From assembly GCA_035495315.1 (NCBI GenBank), contig DATJGF010000108.1:1-46999 (forward strand): a stretch of DNA of 46,999 nt, in the 5' to 3' direction. A program made the position numbers and the translations under genes. Positions within the stretch are counted from its first letter, which is position 1; each line of letters starts with the position of its first letter. Below, piece after piece: positions 34,882 to 43,486 of the stretch. The notes beneath the pieces were generated by a model that saw nothing but the letters and a program-made list of their open reading frames with translations, made no database searches and was not told the origin of the DNA. Origin of the DNA: DATJGF01 sp035495315. GTDB lineage: Bacteria > Verrucomicrobiota > Verrucomicrobiia > Limisphaerales > UBA8199.

Positions 34882-37800
34882 GTGAGCGTGACCAATACAG
34901 TACCTTCCGTTCCCAACCAGAAATCGACGACGCCAGCCGAACTTGAGCCTTCCATCCGTCTTTGGGGAGACAAGATTTTTTCTTTAATGGACAAGACCGA
35001 ACCGCCGTCGCTTTTTACCAAGAAAGGTTTTTACGGCACGCTCATGGATTGGGCGATGCGCGATGAACATTTCAAGACGCAGCTCTTTCGATTTGTCGAT
35101 GTGTTGCCTACGCTGACTTCCTCTTCCGAGATAGCGCGCCATTTACAGGAGTACCTCGGTGACGACCGCGTGAAGCTCTCCCCCGCCCTGCGGATGGGTT
35201 TGAAAGCGGCAGGCGGAGCGTCGTGGCTGTTCGGCGCGGGTGTGAAATCCCAGGTGACGGGTATGGCACGGCAATTCATGCTGGGAAATGAGCCGAAGGA
35301 AATCGCGGCAACTCTACGCAAGTTGGCCGAGCAGGATATTGCCTTTACCGCGGACATTCTGGGCGAGGCAGTCGTCAGCGAGGCTGAAGCCGATCGATAC
35401 ACCCGGAAATATCTCGATTTGATGGATTTCCTGGGAGGCGATATTGCCAAGTGGCCTCATGCCAGCCGGAGCAATATAGGCTCGAGGGAACCGGTGCCCC
35501 CGCTGAATCTTTCGGTCAAGTTGTCGGCCCTTTATTCTCAAGTTCACCCAACCGATCCGGGTACGGCTTTGGACCACATTTCCCGGCGACTGCGCCTGAT
35601 ACTCCGGCGCGCCAAGGAGCTGGGCGCCTTTGTCAACTTCGACATGGAGAGTTACGTGCTCAAGGACATCACCCTGCGCGTGTTTAAAGAGATTTTTGCC
35701 GAACCCGAATTCGCGACTGCCCCGGCGTGCGGGCTGGCGATGCAGGCGTATCTGCGCGATTGCGAAGTCGATTTGCGAGATATTGTCGAGTGGGCCCGCT
35801 CGCACAAACGCCGAATTACCATCCGGCTGGTGAAAGGCGCTTATTGGGATTACGAAACCGTCCTGGCCAACCAACGACATTGGCCCGCCCCGGTTTTCGA
35901 GCAGAAGCCGGAGTCAGACGCAAACTTCGAAAAGCTCTCACTGTTCCTGCTCGAAAATGAAGATGCGGTTGAAGGGGCATTCGGCACCCATAATGTGCGC
36001 AGCATCGCGCACGTTTTGGCTCAGGCGGAACGCCTTGGAATCGACCGGCGCAGCTTCGAATTTCAAATGCTGTATGGGATGGCAGAACCAATCAAAGCAG
36101 CTGTTCTCCAACTAGACTGCCGTTTGCGCGAGTATTGCCCCGTGGGAGACCTCCTTCCCGGCATCGCGTATTTCGTCCGCCGGCTGCTAGAGAACACTTC
36201 GAATGAAGGATTTCTGGCAAACAAATTTGCTAAAGGCACCAGTCGCGAGGAACTGCTTCAAAATCCGCTCAATCAAGTGCGCAGAACTCAATCCGGGATG
36301 CGGAATGCGGCCGCACCAGAGCCATCCACTCCGCACTCCACACTCCGCATTCCGCATTTCCAAAATGAGCCCCCAACCGATTTTACGAAAGCGTCCGAAC
36401 GAGACAAAATCCCGGCGGCGATAGAAGCTCTTCGCAGGAGTTTGGGAGAACGATTTCCCCTGGTTATTAACAATAAGGCAGTTTCCACGGATGACTGGGC
36501 AGCTTCGCTAAACCCATCGAACCAAAAGGAGATCATTGGTTATGCAGCTCAAGCAACGGTGAAGGAAGCCGACGCCGCGTTGGTTGCGGCCCGTGCAGCA
36601 CAACCGAACTGGGCCCGCACTCCGCCGGACGATCGTGCCGCGTTGCTGGAACGAGTCGCCGAACTCATGCGCCGTGACAAAGCGGCACTGTGCGCATTGG
36701 AGATCCTGGAAGCGGGCAAGAATTGGACCGAAGCGGATGCCGATGTCGCAGAAGCGATCGATTTCTGCAACTTCTATGCAAGCGTGATGCGGGACATGGG
36801 ACGCCCGCACCGCACTCAAGTTGTTGCGGGTGAATCGAACCTGCAGCAGTGGTGGCCGCGTGGCGTTGGGGCAATCATTGCGCCATGGAATTTCCCGTTG
36901 GCAATCCTTACCGGCATGGTCACGGCCGGGGTGGTTACCGGCAACACGGTCATCATGAAACCCTCGGACCAGACCCCGGTGATTGGTGCTCGGTTGATGC
37001 GCCTGTTCCTCGAGGCTGGAGTACCTCCCGGCGTGCTCAATCTTCTTACCGGGCCAGGCCGATCGGTTGGCACACACCTCGTTGCACATCCCCAGATTGA
37101 TTTCATCGCTTTTACTGGCTCAAAAGAAGTCGGCTTGAACATTTGGCAAACCGCCGGACGAACTGTTGCAGGCCAGGTGAATCTCAAAAAGGTGATCTGC
37201 GAGATGGGCGGAAAAAACTGCATCATTGTCGACAACGACGCCGATCTCGATGAGGCGGTAGCCGGTTGCATCGCTTCGGCGTTCGGTTACCAAGGGCAGA
37301 AATGCAGCGCCCTCTCTCGACTGATCGTGCTGGCCGATAATTTCGACCGATTCATTGAGCGCCTCATTGCCGCGGCCGGGTCCTTGCGCATCGGCCCGGC
37401 AGAAGTACCCGGCAATATCATTGGCCCGGTCATTAATCGGGATGCGCAACAGCGCATCCTCGCGATCATTGAGGATGGCCAGAAGGAAGCAAAGCTGGCC
37501 TGGCAAGGCGCCGTTCCAGAGGACGAAAACGCGTGCTACGTCCCACCGACGATCTTCACCGGGGTTCCCTCGACAAGTCGTCTGTTCCGGGAGGAAATCT
37601 TCGGCCCCGTGTTGGCGGTTACCAAAGCGAAGGATTTTGACGAGGCTATTGCCCTGGCAAATGATAGCGAGTTTGCGCTGACCGGGGGCTGTTACTCACG
37701 CAGCCCGGTGAATATCGAACGCGTAAAAAATGAGCTGGTCTGCGGCAACCTTTACATCAACCGCACCATCACCGGGGCCATCGTCGAGCGGCAACCCTTC

Positions 37801-37935
37801 GGCGGCTTCAAAATGTCCGGCGGCGGCACCAAGGCGGGCGGGCGGGAGTATTTACAGAATTTCTTCGTGCCGCGAGTGATTACCGAAAACTGTCTGCGCC
37901 GTGGTTTCGCGCCAGCGGAAGAGACGCCCGCATGA
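34882..37935 (+). CDS. putA: Bifunctional proline dehydrogenase / P5C dehydrogenase
   Basis: 1,017 residues. It converts proline to glutamate: an FAD-dependent PRODH domain (about 60-460; LSVKLSALYS, FDMESYVL, IRLVKGAYWDYE, EFQMLYGM) and an NAD-dependent P5C dehydrogenase domain (about 515-1010; PWNFPLAI with N670, E774 in CEMGGKN, nucleophile C808 in GQKCSA). There is no N-terminal ribbon-helix-helix, so it is not the autogenous repressor type. A 22-codon palindromic repeat is inserted in frame in the linker (residues about 472-494), giving Ser/Pro-rich sequence with no fold. The start is GTG 34882; the protein begins with a disordered 25-residue tail. It stands alone, and the downstream gene is convergent. 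Confidence 0.95.
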   Translation: MSVTNTVPSVPNQKSTTPAELEPSIRLWGDKIFSLMDKTEPPSLFTKKGFYGTLMDWAMRDEHFKTQLFRFVDVLPTLTSSSEIARHLQEYLGDDRVKLSPALRMGLKAAGGASWLFGAGVKSQVTGMARQFMLGNEPKEIAATLRKLAEQDIAFTADILGEAVVSEAEADRYTRKYLDLMDFLGGDIAKWPHASRSNIGSREPVPPLNLSVKLSALYSQVHPTDPGTALDHISRRLRLILRRAKELGAFVNFDMESYVLKDITLRVFKEIFAEPEFATAPACGLAMQAYLRDCEVDLRDIVEWARSHKRRITIRLVKGAYWDYETVLANQRHWPAPVFEQKPESDANFEKLSLFLLENEDAVEGAFGTHNVRSIAHVLAQAERLGIDRRSFEFQMLYGMAEPIKAAVLQLDCRLREYCPVGDLLPGIAYFVRRLLENTSNEGFLANKFAKGTSREELLQNPLNQVRRTQSGMRNAAAPEPSTPHSTLRIPHFQNEPPTDFTKASERDKIPAAIEALRRSLGERFPLVINNKAVSTDDWAASLNPSNQKEIIGYAAQATVKEADAALVAARAAQPNWARTPPDDRAALLERVAELMRRDKAALCALEILEAGKNWTEADADVAEAIDFCNFYASVMRDMGRPHRTQVVAGESNLQQWWPRGVGAIIAPWNFPLAILTGMVTAGVVTGNTVIMKPSDQTPVIGARLMRLFLEAGVPPGVLNLLTGPGRSVGTHLVAHPQIDFIAFTGSKEVGLNIWQTAGRTVAGQVNLKKVICEMGGKNCIIVDNDADLDEAVAGCIASAFGYQGQKCSALSRLIVLADNFDRFIERLIAAAGSLRIGPAEVPGNIIGPVINRDAQQRILAIIEDGQKEAKLAWQGAVPEDENACYVPPTIFTGVPSTSRLFREEIFGPVLAVTKAKDFDEAIALANDSEFALTGGCYSRSPVNIERVKNELVCGNLYINRTITGAIVERQPFGGFKMSGGGTKAGGREYLQNFFVPRVITENCLRRGFAPAEETPA
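36295..36361 (+). repeat. Palindromic repeat inserted in frame in the putA linker
   Basis: Left arm 36295-36310 (GGGATGCGGAATGCGG) and right arm 36345-36361 (CCGCATTCCGCATTTCC) are reverse complements with two mismatches. The 34-base loop contains further CTCCGCA units. It adds about 22 codons between the two enzyme domains without breaking the frame. GCATTCC/CTCCGCA units of this sort look like dispersed genomic repeats in this group, but that is from memory and no second copy is in the window. Confidence 0.75.
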
Positions 37936-38061
37936 CACACCAATGCCACTGCAGTAAGCGATCACCAGACCGATAGCCGGAAACACTCTGCCATCTTGCG
38001 TGCGATCTCTCGACGTCTCAGAGCAGAAACGCTCCCGCGGCGCTCGGCAAAATCGGTCTTT

Positions 38062-38101
38062 GGAAGGGCGTAAATGAAATCACATCGTACGCCGGTCTTC
38101 C
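38062..38101. terminator. Hairpin between convergent putA and the outer-membrane channel gene
   Basis: GGAAG-GGCGTA at 38062-38072 pairs with TACGCC-(GGT)-CTTCC at 38088-38101, giving an eleven-pair stem with a three-base bulge. It lies between two convergent genes, about 130 bases past the putA stop and 58 past the other stop. A poor T run follows, so a bidirectional terminator role is plausible but unproven. Confidence 0.4.
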
Positions 38102-38159
38102 AATCCAAGCCGTCGGCTTCGTCTAGTATGATTTCGTTTTTCCGAGGCCCTCGATTCAG

Positions 38160-39077
38160 CTAAAATCGCTTCGTAATGGTCAGAGCGACGGTATGACCCT
38201 GCAAGCGGCTCTCGGCAAGAAACTCATACGCGTAGCGTAGTGACCATCCCAAGGTAACTTGCGGGTAGAAGACACTGACCTCGGGCCCCACACCCGCAAC
38301 CCGGTCTCTTTCGCCGTTGGAACCCTGGCCGCTATCCTCTGTCACCTGCTGCTGATAATACCCGGCCACTCCAACGTCTACCGTCTTTGAGATTCCGTAA
38401 CTCACTCCCCATTCGAGAGTGTAAGCCTGGCCAGGCGTGATATCCGTATCGGCCTTCTCCATATTAATCTCGTAGCGGTTCAATGCCGACACCGCCCACT
38501 TTTTCTGAGAATCGATGTACCACGTCGCGCCGGCGGTGAACATATGAGTCCAATAACCGATACCCGCCCGAGTCGTCAGGCCAGGCGAGGAATCTCCGGT
38601 TGGCGCCCAAATGCCGTACGCCAAAGAAAAGTCGAATTTTTGGATGTGCTTGGACCATGTGGCTTCGGCAAAGAAATCCCCGATGCCGAATGTGCCTTCG
38701 TTGATGAGCGAATTCGGGCCAGCCTTGACGTCCAGGTCGGTGTATTGCAGGGGCAGCAAGGCGTCGACTCCGATATAGCCCCCCAGCAATTCGACGTCGG
38801 TAATCCAGAGCAAACGGGGTACATTCGCATAAATGAAGGCCTTGGCATCGACTCCGGGAATTTCATTGCCGCGCGAGTCGTTGATAACATCCGCATAGTA
38901 AAAGACGTTGTAGTCGCGCAGGTAAATCCCCGGCGGGGGCAAGGAAGCGCCTTTGAGGCCTTCCACGCCGGGCACATAATGAGCCGTAGGTTGTGCGATC
39001 AACGACGAAGGCAGGCCAAAACTAACTCCGAGGAGGCATATAAGAAGGCGAATAATTTCCGTTCTGATGGCTTTCAT
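38160..39077 (-). CDS. Outer-membrane beta-barrel channel (MetA-pathway/SphA-like)
   Basis: 305 residues with a signal peptide (MKAIRTEII, then a hydrophobic stretch) cleaved near SLIAQ. The rest shows alternating amphipathic strands with aromatic girdles, and the last residue is Phe (ITKRF), the usual outer-membrane insertion signal. It resembles the 'MetA-pathway of phenol degradation' transporter family (PF13557): GIGDFFAEATWSKH, FDFSLAYGIWAPTGDSSPG, GIGYWTHMFTAGATWYID and LEWGVSYGISKTVDVGVAGYYQ all fit. The family probably takes up hydrophobic or aromatic compounds; the substrate here is unknown. No catabolic genes are next to it. ATG 39077; the 125-base gap upstream contains microrepeats. 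Confidence 0.85.
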   Translation of the reverse strand: MKAIRTEIIRLLICLLGVSFGLPSSLIAQPTAHYVPGVEGLKGASLPPPGIYLRDYNVFYYADVINDSRGNEIPGVDAKAFIYANVPRLLWITDVELLGGYIGVDALLPLQYTDLDVKAGPNSLINEGTFGIGDFFAEATWSKHIQKFDFSLAYGIWAPTGDSSPGLTTRAGIGYWTHMFTAGATWYIDSQKKWAVSALNRYEINMEKADTDITPGQAYTLEWGVSYGISKTVDVGVAGYYQQQVTEDSGQGSNGERDRVAGVGPEVSVFYPQVTLGWSLRYAYEFLAESRLQGHTVALTITKRF

Positions 39078-39170
39078 AGTTTGATTTAAGGTTTAATTGC
39101 ACACAGCGAGTCCGGCTTTTGGGAGCTGCTTCTGACACCGCTCCCGCCAGAGTTCATCTCGCACCAAGCC

Positions 39171-39200
39171 CTTCCGGCTTCGGCTTTCGGCTTTCGGATT
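39171..39200 (-). repeat. CCGAAAG microrepeat after trpB2
   Basis: On the minus strand, directly after the trpB2 stop, the seven-base unit CCGAAAG is repeated (AATCCGAAAGCCGAAAGCCG) and then decays. It resembles the CCGAA-rich block after rlmN at 8862-8920, also in the sense orientation after a stop codon. Confidence 0.5.
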
Positions 39201-39202
39201 GT

Positions 39203-40504
39203 TTAAACGTCCTGCAACTTGCCCATCTGATAGGTTTCGTAGGCGCTCAGGTCGAGCAATCCATGGCCAGAGAGATTGAATAAGAGGACGCGCTTTTGTC
39301 CGGCCTCGCGCGCCCTAATGGCCTCGGCCGCAACAGCCGAAATCGCGTGCGCGGATTCAGGCGCCGGCACAATGCCCTCCGACTGCGCAAACAGTGTCGC
39401 GTCCGCGAAGACCTGCGTTTGATGGTAGGCCTCCGCCTCAATCAATCCGAGTTTGAGCGCGTGACTTACCATCGGCGACATGCCGTGATAACGCAGACCA
39501 CCAGCGTGAATCGGCGGCGGCATGAACTTATGGCCGAGCGTGTACATCATCAACAGTGGTGTGGTCTCGGCAGTATCACCGAAATCGTACCGCAGTTCAC
39601 CTTTGGTCAGTGACGGGCACGCAGAAGGCTCGACGCCGACGATACGGTACTTCTTCTTTTCGGTTATCTTCTTGCGCAAAAATGGGAAGACCAGACCGGC
39701 AAAATTGCTGCCACCGCCGCAACAACCAAAAATCGCGTCCGGTTCCTCACCGGCAAGTTCCATCTGACGGATGCTCTCCTGGCCGATGACGGTTTGATGG
39801 AGGCAGACATGATTGAGCACGCTTCCCAGGGAGTACTTTGTATTCGGGTGCTTAACGGTGTCTTCGATGGCTTCACTGATGGCGATACCCAGGCTGCCGG
39901 GGCAATGCGGGTCTTCCGCCAGCAGTTTGCGTCCGTACTCGGTCTGATCACTGGGACTGGGGTGCACGGTTGCCCCCCAGGTATGCATCAGCATGCGCCG
40001 ATAAGGCTTGTGCTGGTAACTGACCTTGACCATGTAAATGTTGCATTCGAGACCGAACAGTTTACAGGCCATCGCCAGCGATGCGCCCCACTGCCCCGCC
40101 CCGGTCTCGGTTGCCAGGCGTTTCGTGCCCGCCTGTTTATTGAAGAACGCTTGCGCGACCGAGGTGTTCACCTTGTGGCTCCCCGCAGGGCTCACCCCTT
40201 CATACTTGTAGTAGATGTGTGCCGGCGTGTTGAGCGCCTTTTCAAAGCGCACGGCGCGCAGCAAAGGGGTCGGACGCCATAGAGCATAAATCTCTCGCAC
40301 GGGTTCCGGGATCTCAATCCAGCGCTCGGCGCTCATCTCCTGTTTGACCAGATTTTCGGGAAAAATCGCCAGCAACGCTTCCGGCGGAACGGGTTCTTTC
40401 GTTCCGGGGTGCAGCGGCGGCGGGAGGGGTTGCGGGAAATCGGAAAGCAAGTTGTACCAGGTTTTGGGAATATCAGCTTGCGTGAGGTCGAAGCGGGTGT
40501 GCAT
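39203..40504 (-). CDS. trpB2: Tryptophan synthase beta chain, type 2
   Basis: 433 residues from ATG 40504, whose start HTRFDLTQADIPKTWYNLL is the normal TrpB2 opening; an ATG at 40549 would add 15 residues. PLP enzyme of fold type II: the Schiff-base lysine is K111 in SPAGSHKVNTS, the carboxylate loop is TETGAGQWG, and the phosphate loop is CCGGGSNFAG. Compared with TrpB1 it has the N-terminal extension and DIPKTWYN motif of TrpB2, which can make tryptophan from serine and indole but lacks the tight TrpA interface. No other trp gene is adjacent, consistent with an indole-salvage or other role. Length is normal. Confidence 0.93.
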   Translation of the reverse strand: MHTRFDLTQADIPKTWYNLLSDFPQPLPPPLHPGTKEPVPPEALLAIFPENLVKQEMSAERWIEIPEPVREIYALWRPTPLLRAVRFEKALNTPAHIYYKYEGVSPAGSHKVNTSVAQAFFNKQAGTKRLATETGAGQWGASLAMACKLFGLECNIYMVKVSYQHKPYRRMLMHTWGATVHPSPSDQTEYGRKLLAEDPHCPGSLGIAISEAIEDTVKHPNTKYSLGSVLNHVCLHQTVIGQESIRQMELAGEEPDAIFGCCGGGSNFAGLVFPFLRKKITEKKKYRIVGVEPSACPSLTKGELRYDFGDTAETTPLLMMYTLGHKFMPPPIHAGGLRYHGMSPMVSHALKLGLIEAEAYHQTQVFADATLFAQSEGIVPAPESAHAISAVAAEAIRAREAGQKRVLLFNLSGHGLLDLSAYETYQMGKLQDV

Positions 40505-40572
40505 GGCAAGTTGCGGAGTCGATTTCGTTAGCTCGAACGGGCTAAACATTAGGAAAAGCCACTGATCCCGTC

Positions 40573-40706
40573 ACGCACAATCGTGCGTTCTACTTTCCGT
40601 CGAAGCGTTGCTTGAAAGTCGAGCCGTCGGTGATTTCTGGGTAGTGCGTGCTCAATGAATTGTTTTGATCTAGCATCCGGACGGCAGGATGCCAGCTTTA
40701 CGGCTG
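40573..40706. repeat. Cluster of small hairpins between divergent trpB2 and DUF6807 genes
   Basis: Several short perfect stems follow each other: ACGCAC/GTGCGT (40573-40588, loop AATC), ACTTTC/GAAAGT (40592-40619), GCATCC/GGATGC (40673-40692) and CAGC/GCTG (40693-40706). The block covers most of the 278 bases between the starts of the divergent genes. It could be remnants of dispersed repeats or operator sites. No promoter elements are clear. Confidence 0.45.
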
Positions 40707-40782
40707 ACGCCTTGACTACCGCTGGGGTGATTTGAAATTGATATTGACCCTCGAAGGTGGCCTGACGCAAAGTAATTTCATC

Positions 40783-41766
40783 ATGCTAAGACTCCTGCTG
40801 TCAGGAATCGCTGCGATTTTTTTCACCGGCTGTTCTCTGTGCCCCTGCGCTAAAAAGGAGAGCACGGCATCAAGTCAAGGCGTTCAGATCACGCAACTAC
40901 CGGATCGGCTGCGCATCGCGATAAACGGTCAGCCATTTACCGAATACTTCTTTAAAGATGTGCCGCGCCCTTACTATTATCCGGTTCTGGGCCCCGATGG
41001 CCTGGCGATGACGCGGAATTGGCCGATGAAAGATACCCCGGACGAAGAACACGATCACCCCCATCACCGCTCACTCTGGTTCACTCATGGATCCATCAAT
41101 GGCCGGGATTTCTGGTCGGAAGAGAAGCAGTTCGGAAAGATCGTTCACGATAGTTTCACTGAGATCAAATCCGGCAAAACTGAAGGCGTAATCAAATCGA
41201 GGGATAAGTGGATCGCCGCAGACGGAATAGTGGTCTGCACCGATGAGCGTACATTTCGGGTCTACAACAGCGGGAACCCCGCTGAGCGCGTTTTCGATTT
41301 TGAAGTGACACTCCACGCTTCCAATGGCGACCTGACTTTTGGCGACACCAAAGAAGGCACCCTAGGGATGCGCCTGGCCGAGACGATGCGCCTCAATGGC
41401 AAAGTCGGCCACGGCCATATCGTCAACAGCAACGGCGTGCGGGATGGTGATACCTGGGGGAAACGTGCCGATTGGTGCGACTACTATGGCCCGGTCGATG
41501 GTAAGATCGTCGGAGTCGCTATTTTTGATCATCCAAAAAACCCGCGCCATCCCACCTGGTGGCACGTGCGCGATTATGGTCTGTTCGCAGCCAATCCTTT
41601 TGGGCAACACGACTTCGAGAGTCTTGGGAACAAAAAGGCTGGAAACATGACTGTGCCGGCGGGAAAAAGCCTAACTTTTCGTTATCGCTTTTATCTGCAC
41701 GAGGGAGACGACCAGCAGGCGAAAGTCGCGGAGAGATATCAGCAATATGTCAACGCAAACCCCTGA
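40783..41766 (+). CDS. DUF6807 (PmoA-like) lipoprotein
   Basis: 327 residues from ATG 40783, which opens a lipoprotein signal peptide with lipobox FTGC (Cys at about residue 17); a further start at 40732 would add 17 residues. The mature domain matches the DUF6807 family (formerly annotated 'PmoA', unrelated to methane monooxygenase): YYYPVLGPDGLAMTRNWPM, DHPHHRSLWFTHG, DWCDYYGPVDG and HPTWWHVRDYGLFAANPFG. The HPHH and paired Asp/His positions suggest a metal- or sugar-binding site. Function is unproven; these genes usually lie beside Gfo/Idh/MocA oxidoreductases in sugar-catabolic clusters, as here (189 bases to the next gene, with a repeat between). Confidence 0.85.
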   Translation: MLRLLLSGIAAIFFTGCSLCPCAKKESTASSQGVQITQLPDRLRIAINGQPFTEYFFKDVPRPYYYPVLGPDGLAMTRNWPMKDTPDEEHDHPHHRSLWFTHGSINGRDFWSEEKQFGKIVHDSFTEIKSGKTEGVIKSRDKWIAADGIVVCTDERTFRVYNSGNPAERVFDFEVTLHASNGDLTFGDTKEGTLGMRLAETMRLNGKVGHGHIVNSNGVRDGDTWGKRADWCDYYGPVDGKIVGVAIFDHPKNPRHPTWWHVRDYGLFAANPFGQHDFESLGNKKAGNMTVPAGKSLTFRYRFYLHEGDDQQAKVAERYQQYVNANP

Positions 41767-41787
41767 GGTGGAAACGCCCGCGCATCG

Positions 41788-41924
41788 TAGCGCAGAGTTT
41801 CATTCTGCTGTACCGCGGACTTTTAGTCTGCGAGTTTTTGAATGCACCGGCTGCAACTCCCATTTCGCCCCGTTTGAACGGCTGCCGACTGGAAGTCGTT
41901 ACAGCACAGTGGAACTCTGCGTTA
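41788..41924. mobile_element. 137-bp MITE-like quasi-palindrome
   Basis: The ends 41788-41812 and 41900-41924 are inverted copies matching at about 19 of 25 bases (core CGCAGAGTT against its complement). Inside them, a hairpin CGCGGACT-TTT-AGTCTGCG (about 41814-41832) faces a CGACTGGAAGTCG hairpin (about 41886-41898), so the palindrome continues inward. There is no open frame in it and I see no flanking target-site duplication. It separates two genes expected to work together. A non-autonomous mobile element or a large REP/BIME-type structure is the simplest reading. Confidence 0.65.
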
Positions 41925-41955
41925 CTCCTGACATCATCATCTAAGCCATTATTTT

Positions 41956-43401
41956 ATGAATAACCTCACTCGCCGACAATTCCTCAGAAACACCCTCCTC
42001 ACCACTGCCTCCATCACATTGCTTCCGCGTTCGACGCGCGCCCGGACTATCGGCGCCAACGACGAAATCCGTTACGCGGTCGTAGGCTTTGGCGGACGCG
42101 GCCGCGACCACATCAAGGAAATGCACGAGGTGCCAGGCACGCGCATGGTCGCGCTGTGCGACGTAGATCGGAACATCCTCGACCGCGAGCTGAAGCAGTG
42201 TGAGAACAGAAGCGAAAAGGTTCAAGGTTACACCGATGTCCGAAAGCTACTGGCCAATTCCGAAATTGATGTGGTCACTTTTGCGACGCCAAATCACTGG
42301 CATTCCCTGGGCGCCATCTGGGCGGTTCAGGCCGGTAAGGATGTTTATGTTGAAAAACCCGTCTCCCACAACGTTTGGGAAGGGCGCCAGTTGGTGAGTG
42401 CCGCCCGGAAGCATGCACGAATCGTGCAGGCCGGTACCCAGTGCCGTTCAAGCAGTGGTATTGCAGAGGCGATTGCGTGGGTGCGCGAGGGGCATATCGG
42501 CAAAATTATTCGAGCCCACGGCTTTTGTTACAAACGTCGACCGAGCATTGGGAAAGTGGACGGGCCGCAGCCGATCCCTGCCTCGATTGATTACGATCTC
42601 TGGTGTGGGCCGGCCCCAAAGGAACCGCTGATGCGCAAACGGTTGCATTACGATTGGCATTGGGTCTGGCCAACCGGCAATGGGGATCTTGGCAATCAGG
42701 GCATCCATCAGATGGACCTTTGCCGATGGTTTTTGGGCGAACCGGAGCTTTCGCCGCGCATATGGAGCGTTGGCGGCCGCCTCGGATACATCGATGATGG
42801 CACAACACCCAACACCCTCATTGTTTTCCATGATTACAAACCGGCACCGCTCATTTTTGAGGTCCGTGGCTTGCCATCAAGAGATGGATCCAAAGACATG
42901 GATCGCTATCGCGGAGTGGATGTGGGAATTGTTATCGATTGTGAGGGCGGCGCGGTGCTAATTGATAATTACACCAGCGCCACTGTGATGGATAAGGAAG
43001 GAAACAAGCTGAGGAAGTTCGAGGGCAGCGCGAACCATTTCGCAAATTTTATCGCCGCGGTACGCAGTCGAAAAATAGCCGACCTTAAAGCCGATGTCCT
43101 CGAGGGTCATCTTTCCAGCGCACTCTGTCATACCGGCAACATTTCCTACCGGCTGGGCAAGACGCACTCTCCCGAGGAAATCCGTGATGCGGTAAAAAAC
43201 AACTCTGATTTGGCGGAAGCCTTGGGGCGAATGGAAGAGCATCTTGGGGCCAATAATGTGGATCTGCAAAAGACGCCGGCAACGCTCGGCGCACTGCTTA
43301 AAATGGATCCCAAGCGCGAGCGCTTCAGTGGCAATCACATGGCGAATCTTTTGCTGACACGCGAATACCGCAAACCGTTCGTGGTTCCAACGCAAGTCTG
43401 A
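41956..43401 (+). CDS. Tat-exported Gfo/Idh/MocA-family oxidoreductase
   Basis: 481 residues. A twin-arginine signal is present at the N-terminus (LTRRQFLRN, R6-R7). The Rossmann domain has YAVVGFGGRGRD (dinucleotide loop GFGGRG at 44-49), VALCDVDR and the hallmark VEKPVSHN (E133, K134, P135). The C-terminal alpha/beta domain carries GNQGIHQMDLCRWFLG, matching the family's GxHxxD-type active site. Such Tat-exported members probably keep NAD(P) bound and act on sugars or glycosides in the periplasm; the 3-keto-sugar role known for other members is inference here. It likely works with the DUF6807 lipoprotein upstream. ATG 41956 follows an ATTATTTT stretch with no strong Shine-Dalgarno. Confidence 0.93.
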   Translation: MNNLTRRQFLRNTLLTTASITLLPRSTRARTIGANDEIRYAVVGFGGRGRDHIKEMHEVPGTRMVALCDVDRNILDRELKQCENRSEKVQGYTDVRKLLANSEIDVVTFATPNHWHSLGAIWAVQAGKDVYVEKPVSHNVWEGRQLVSAARKHARIVQAGTQCRSSSGIAEAIAWVREGHIGKIIRAHGFCYKRRPSIGKVDGPQPIPASIDYDLWCGPAPKEPLMRKRLHYDWHWVWPTGNGDLGNQGIHQMDLCRWFLGEPELSPRIWSVGGRLGYIDDGTTPNTLIVFHDYKPAPLIFEVRGLPSRDGSKDMDRYRGVDVGIVIDCEGGAVLIDNYTSATVMDKEGNKLRKFEGSANHFANFIAAVRSRKIADLKADVLEGHLSSALCHTGNISYRLGKTHSPEEIRDAVKNNSDLAEALGRMEEHLGANNVDLQKTPATLGALLKMDPKRERFSGNHMANLLLTREYRKPFVVPTQV

Positions 43402-43486
43402 AAAATTGGCGTTCGCGGACAGCTGACGGATGGGATTTTCTTGCTGACCGCTGGGTAGCTCACATCCTGTTTTCAGAATATCTGGG

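Noticed and set aside
36295..36361. The repeat in putA read as a CRISPR or as a frameshift
   Set aside because: There is only one palindrome with irregular inner units, and the frame is kept through it with both enzyme domains intact.
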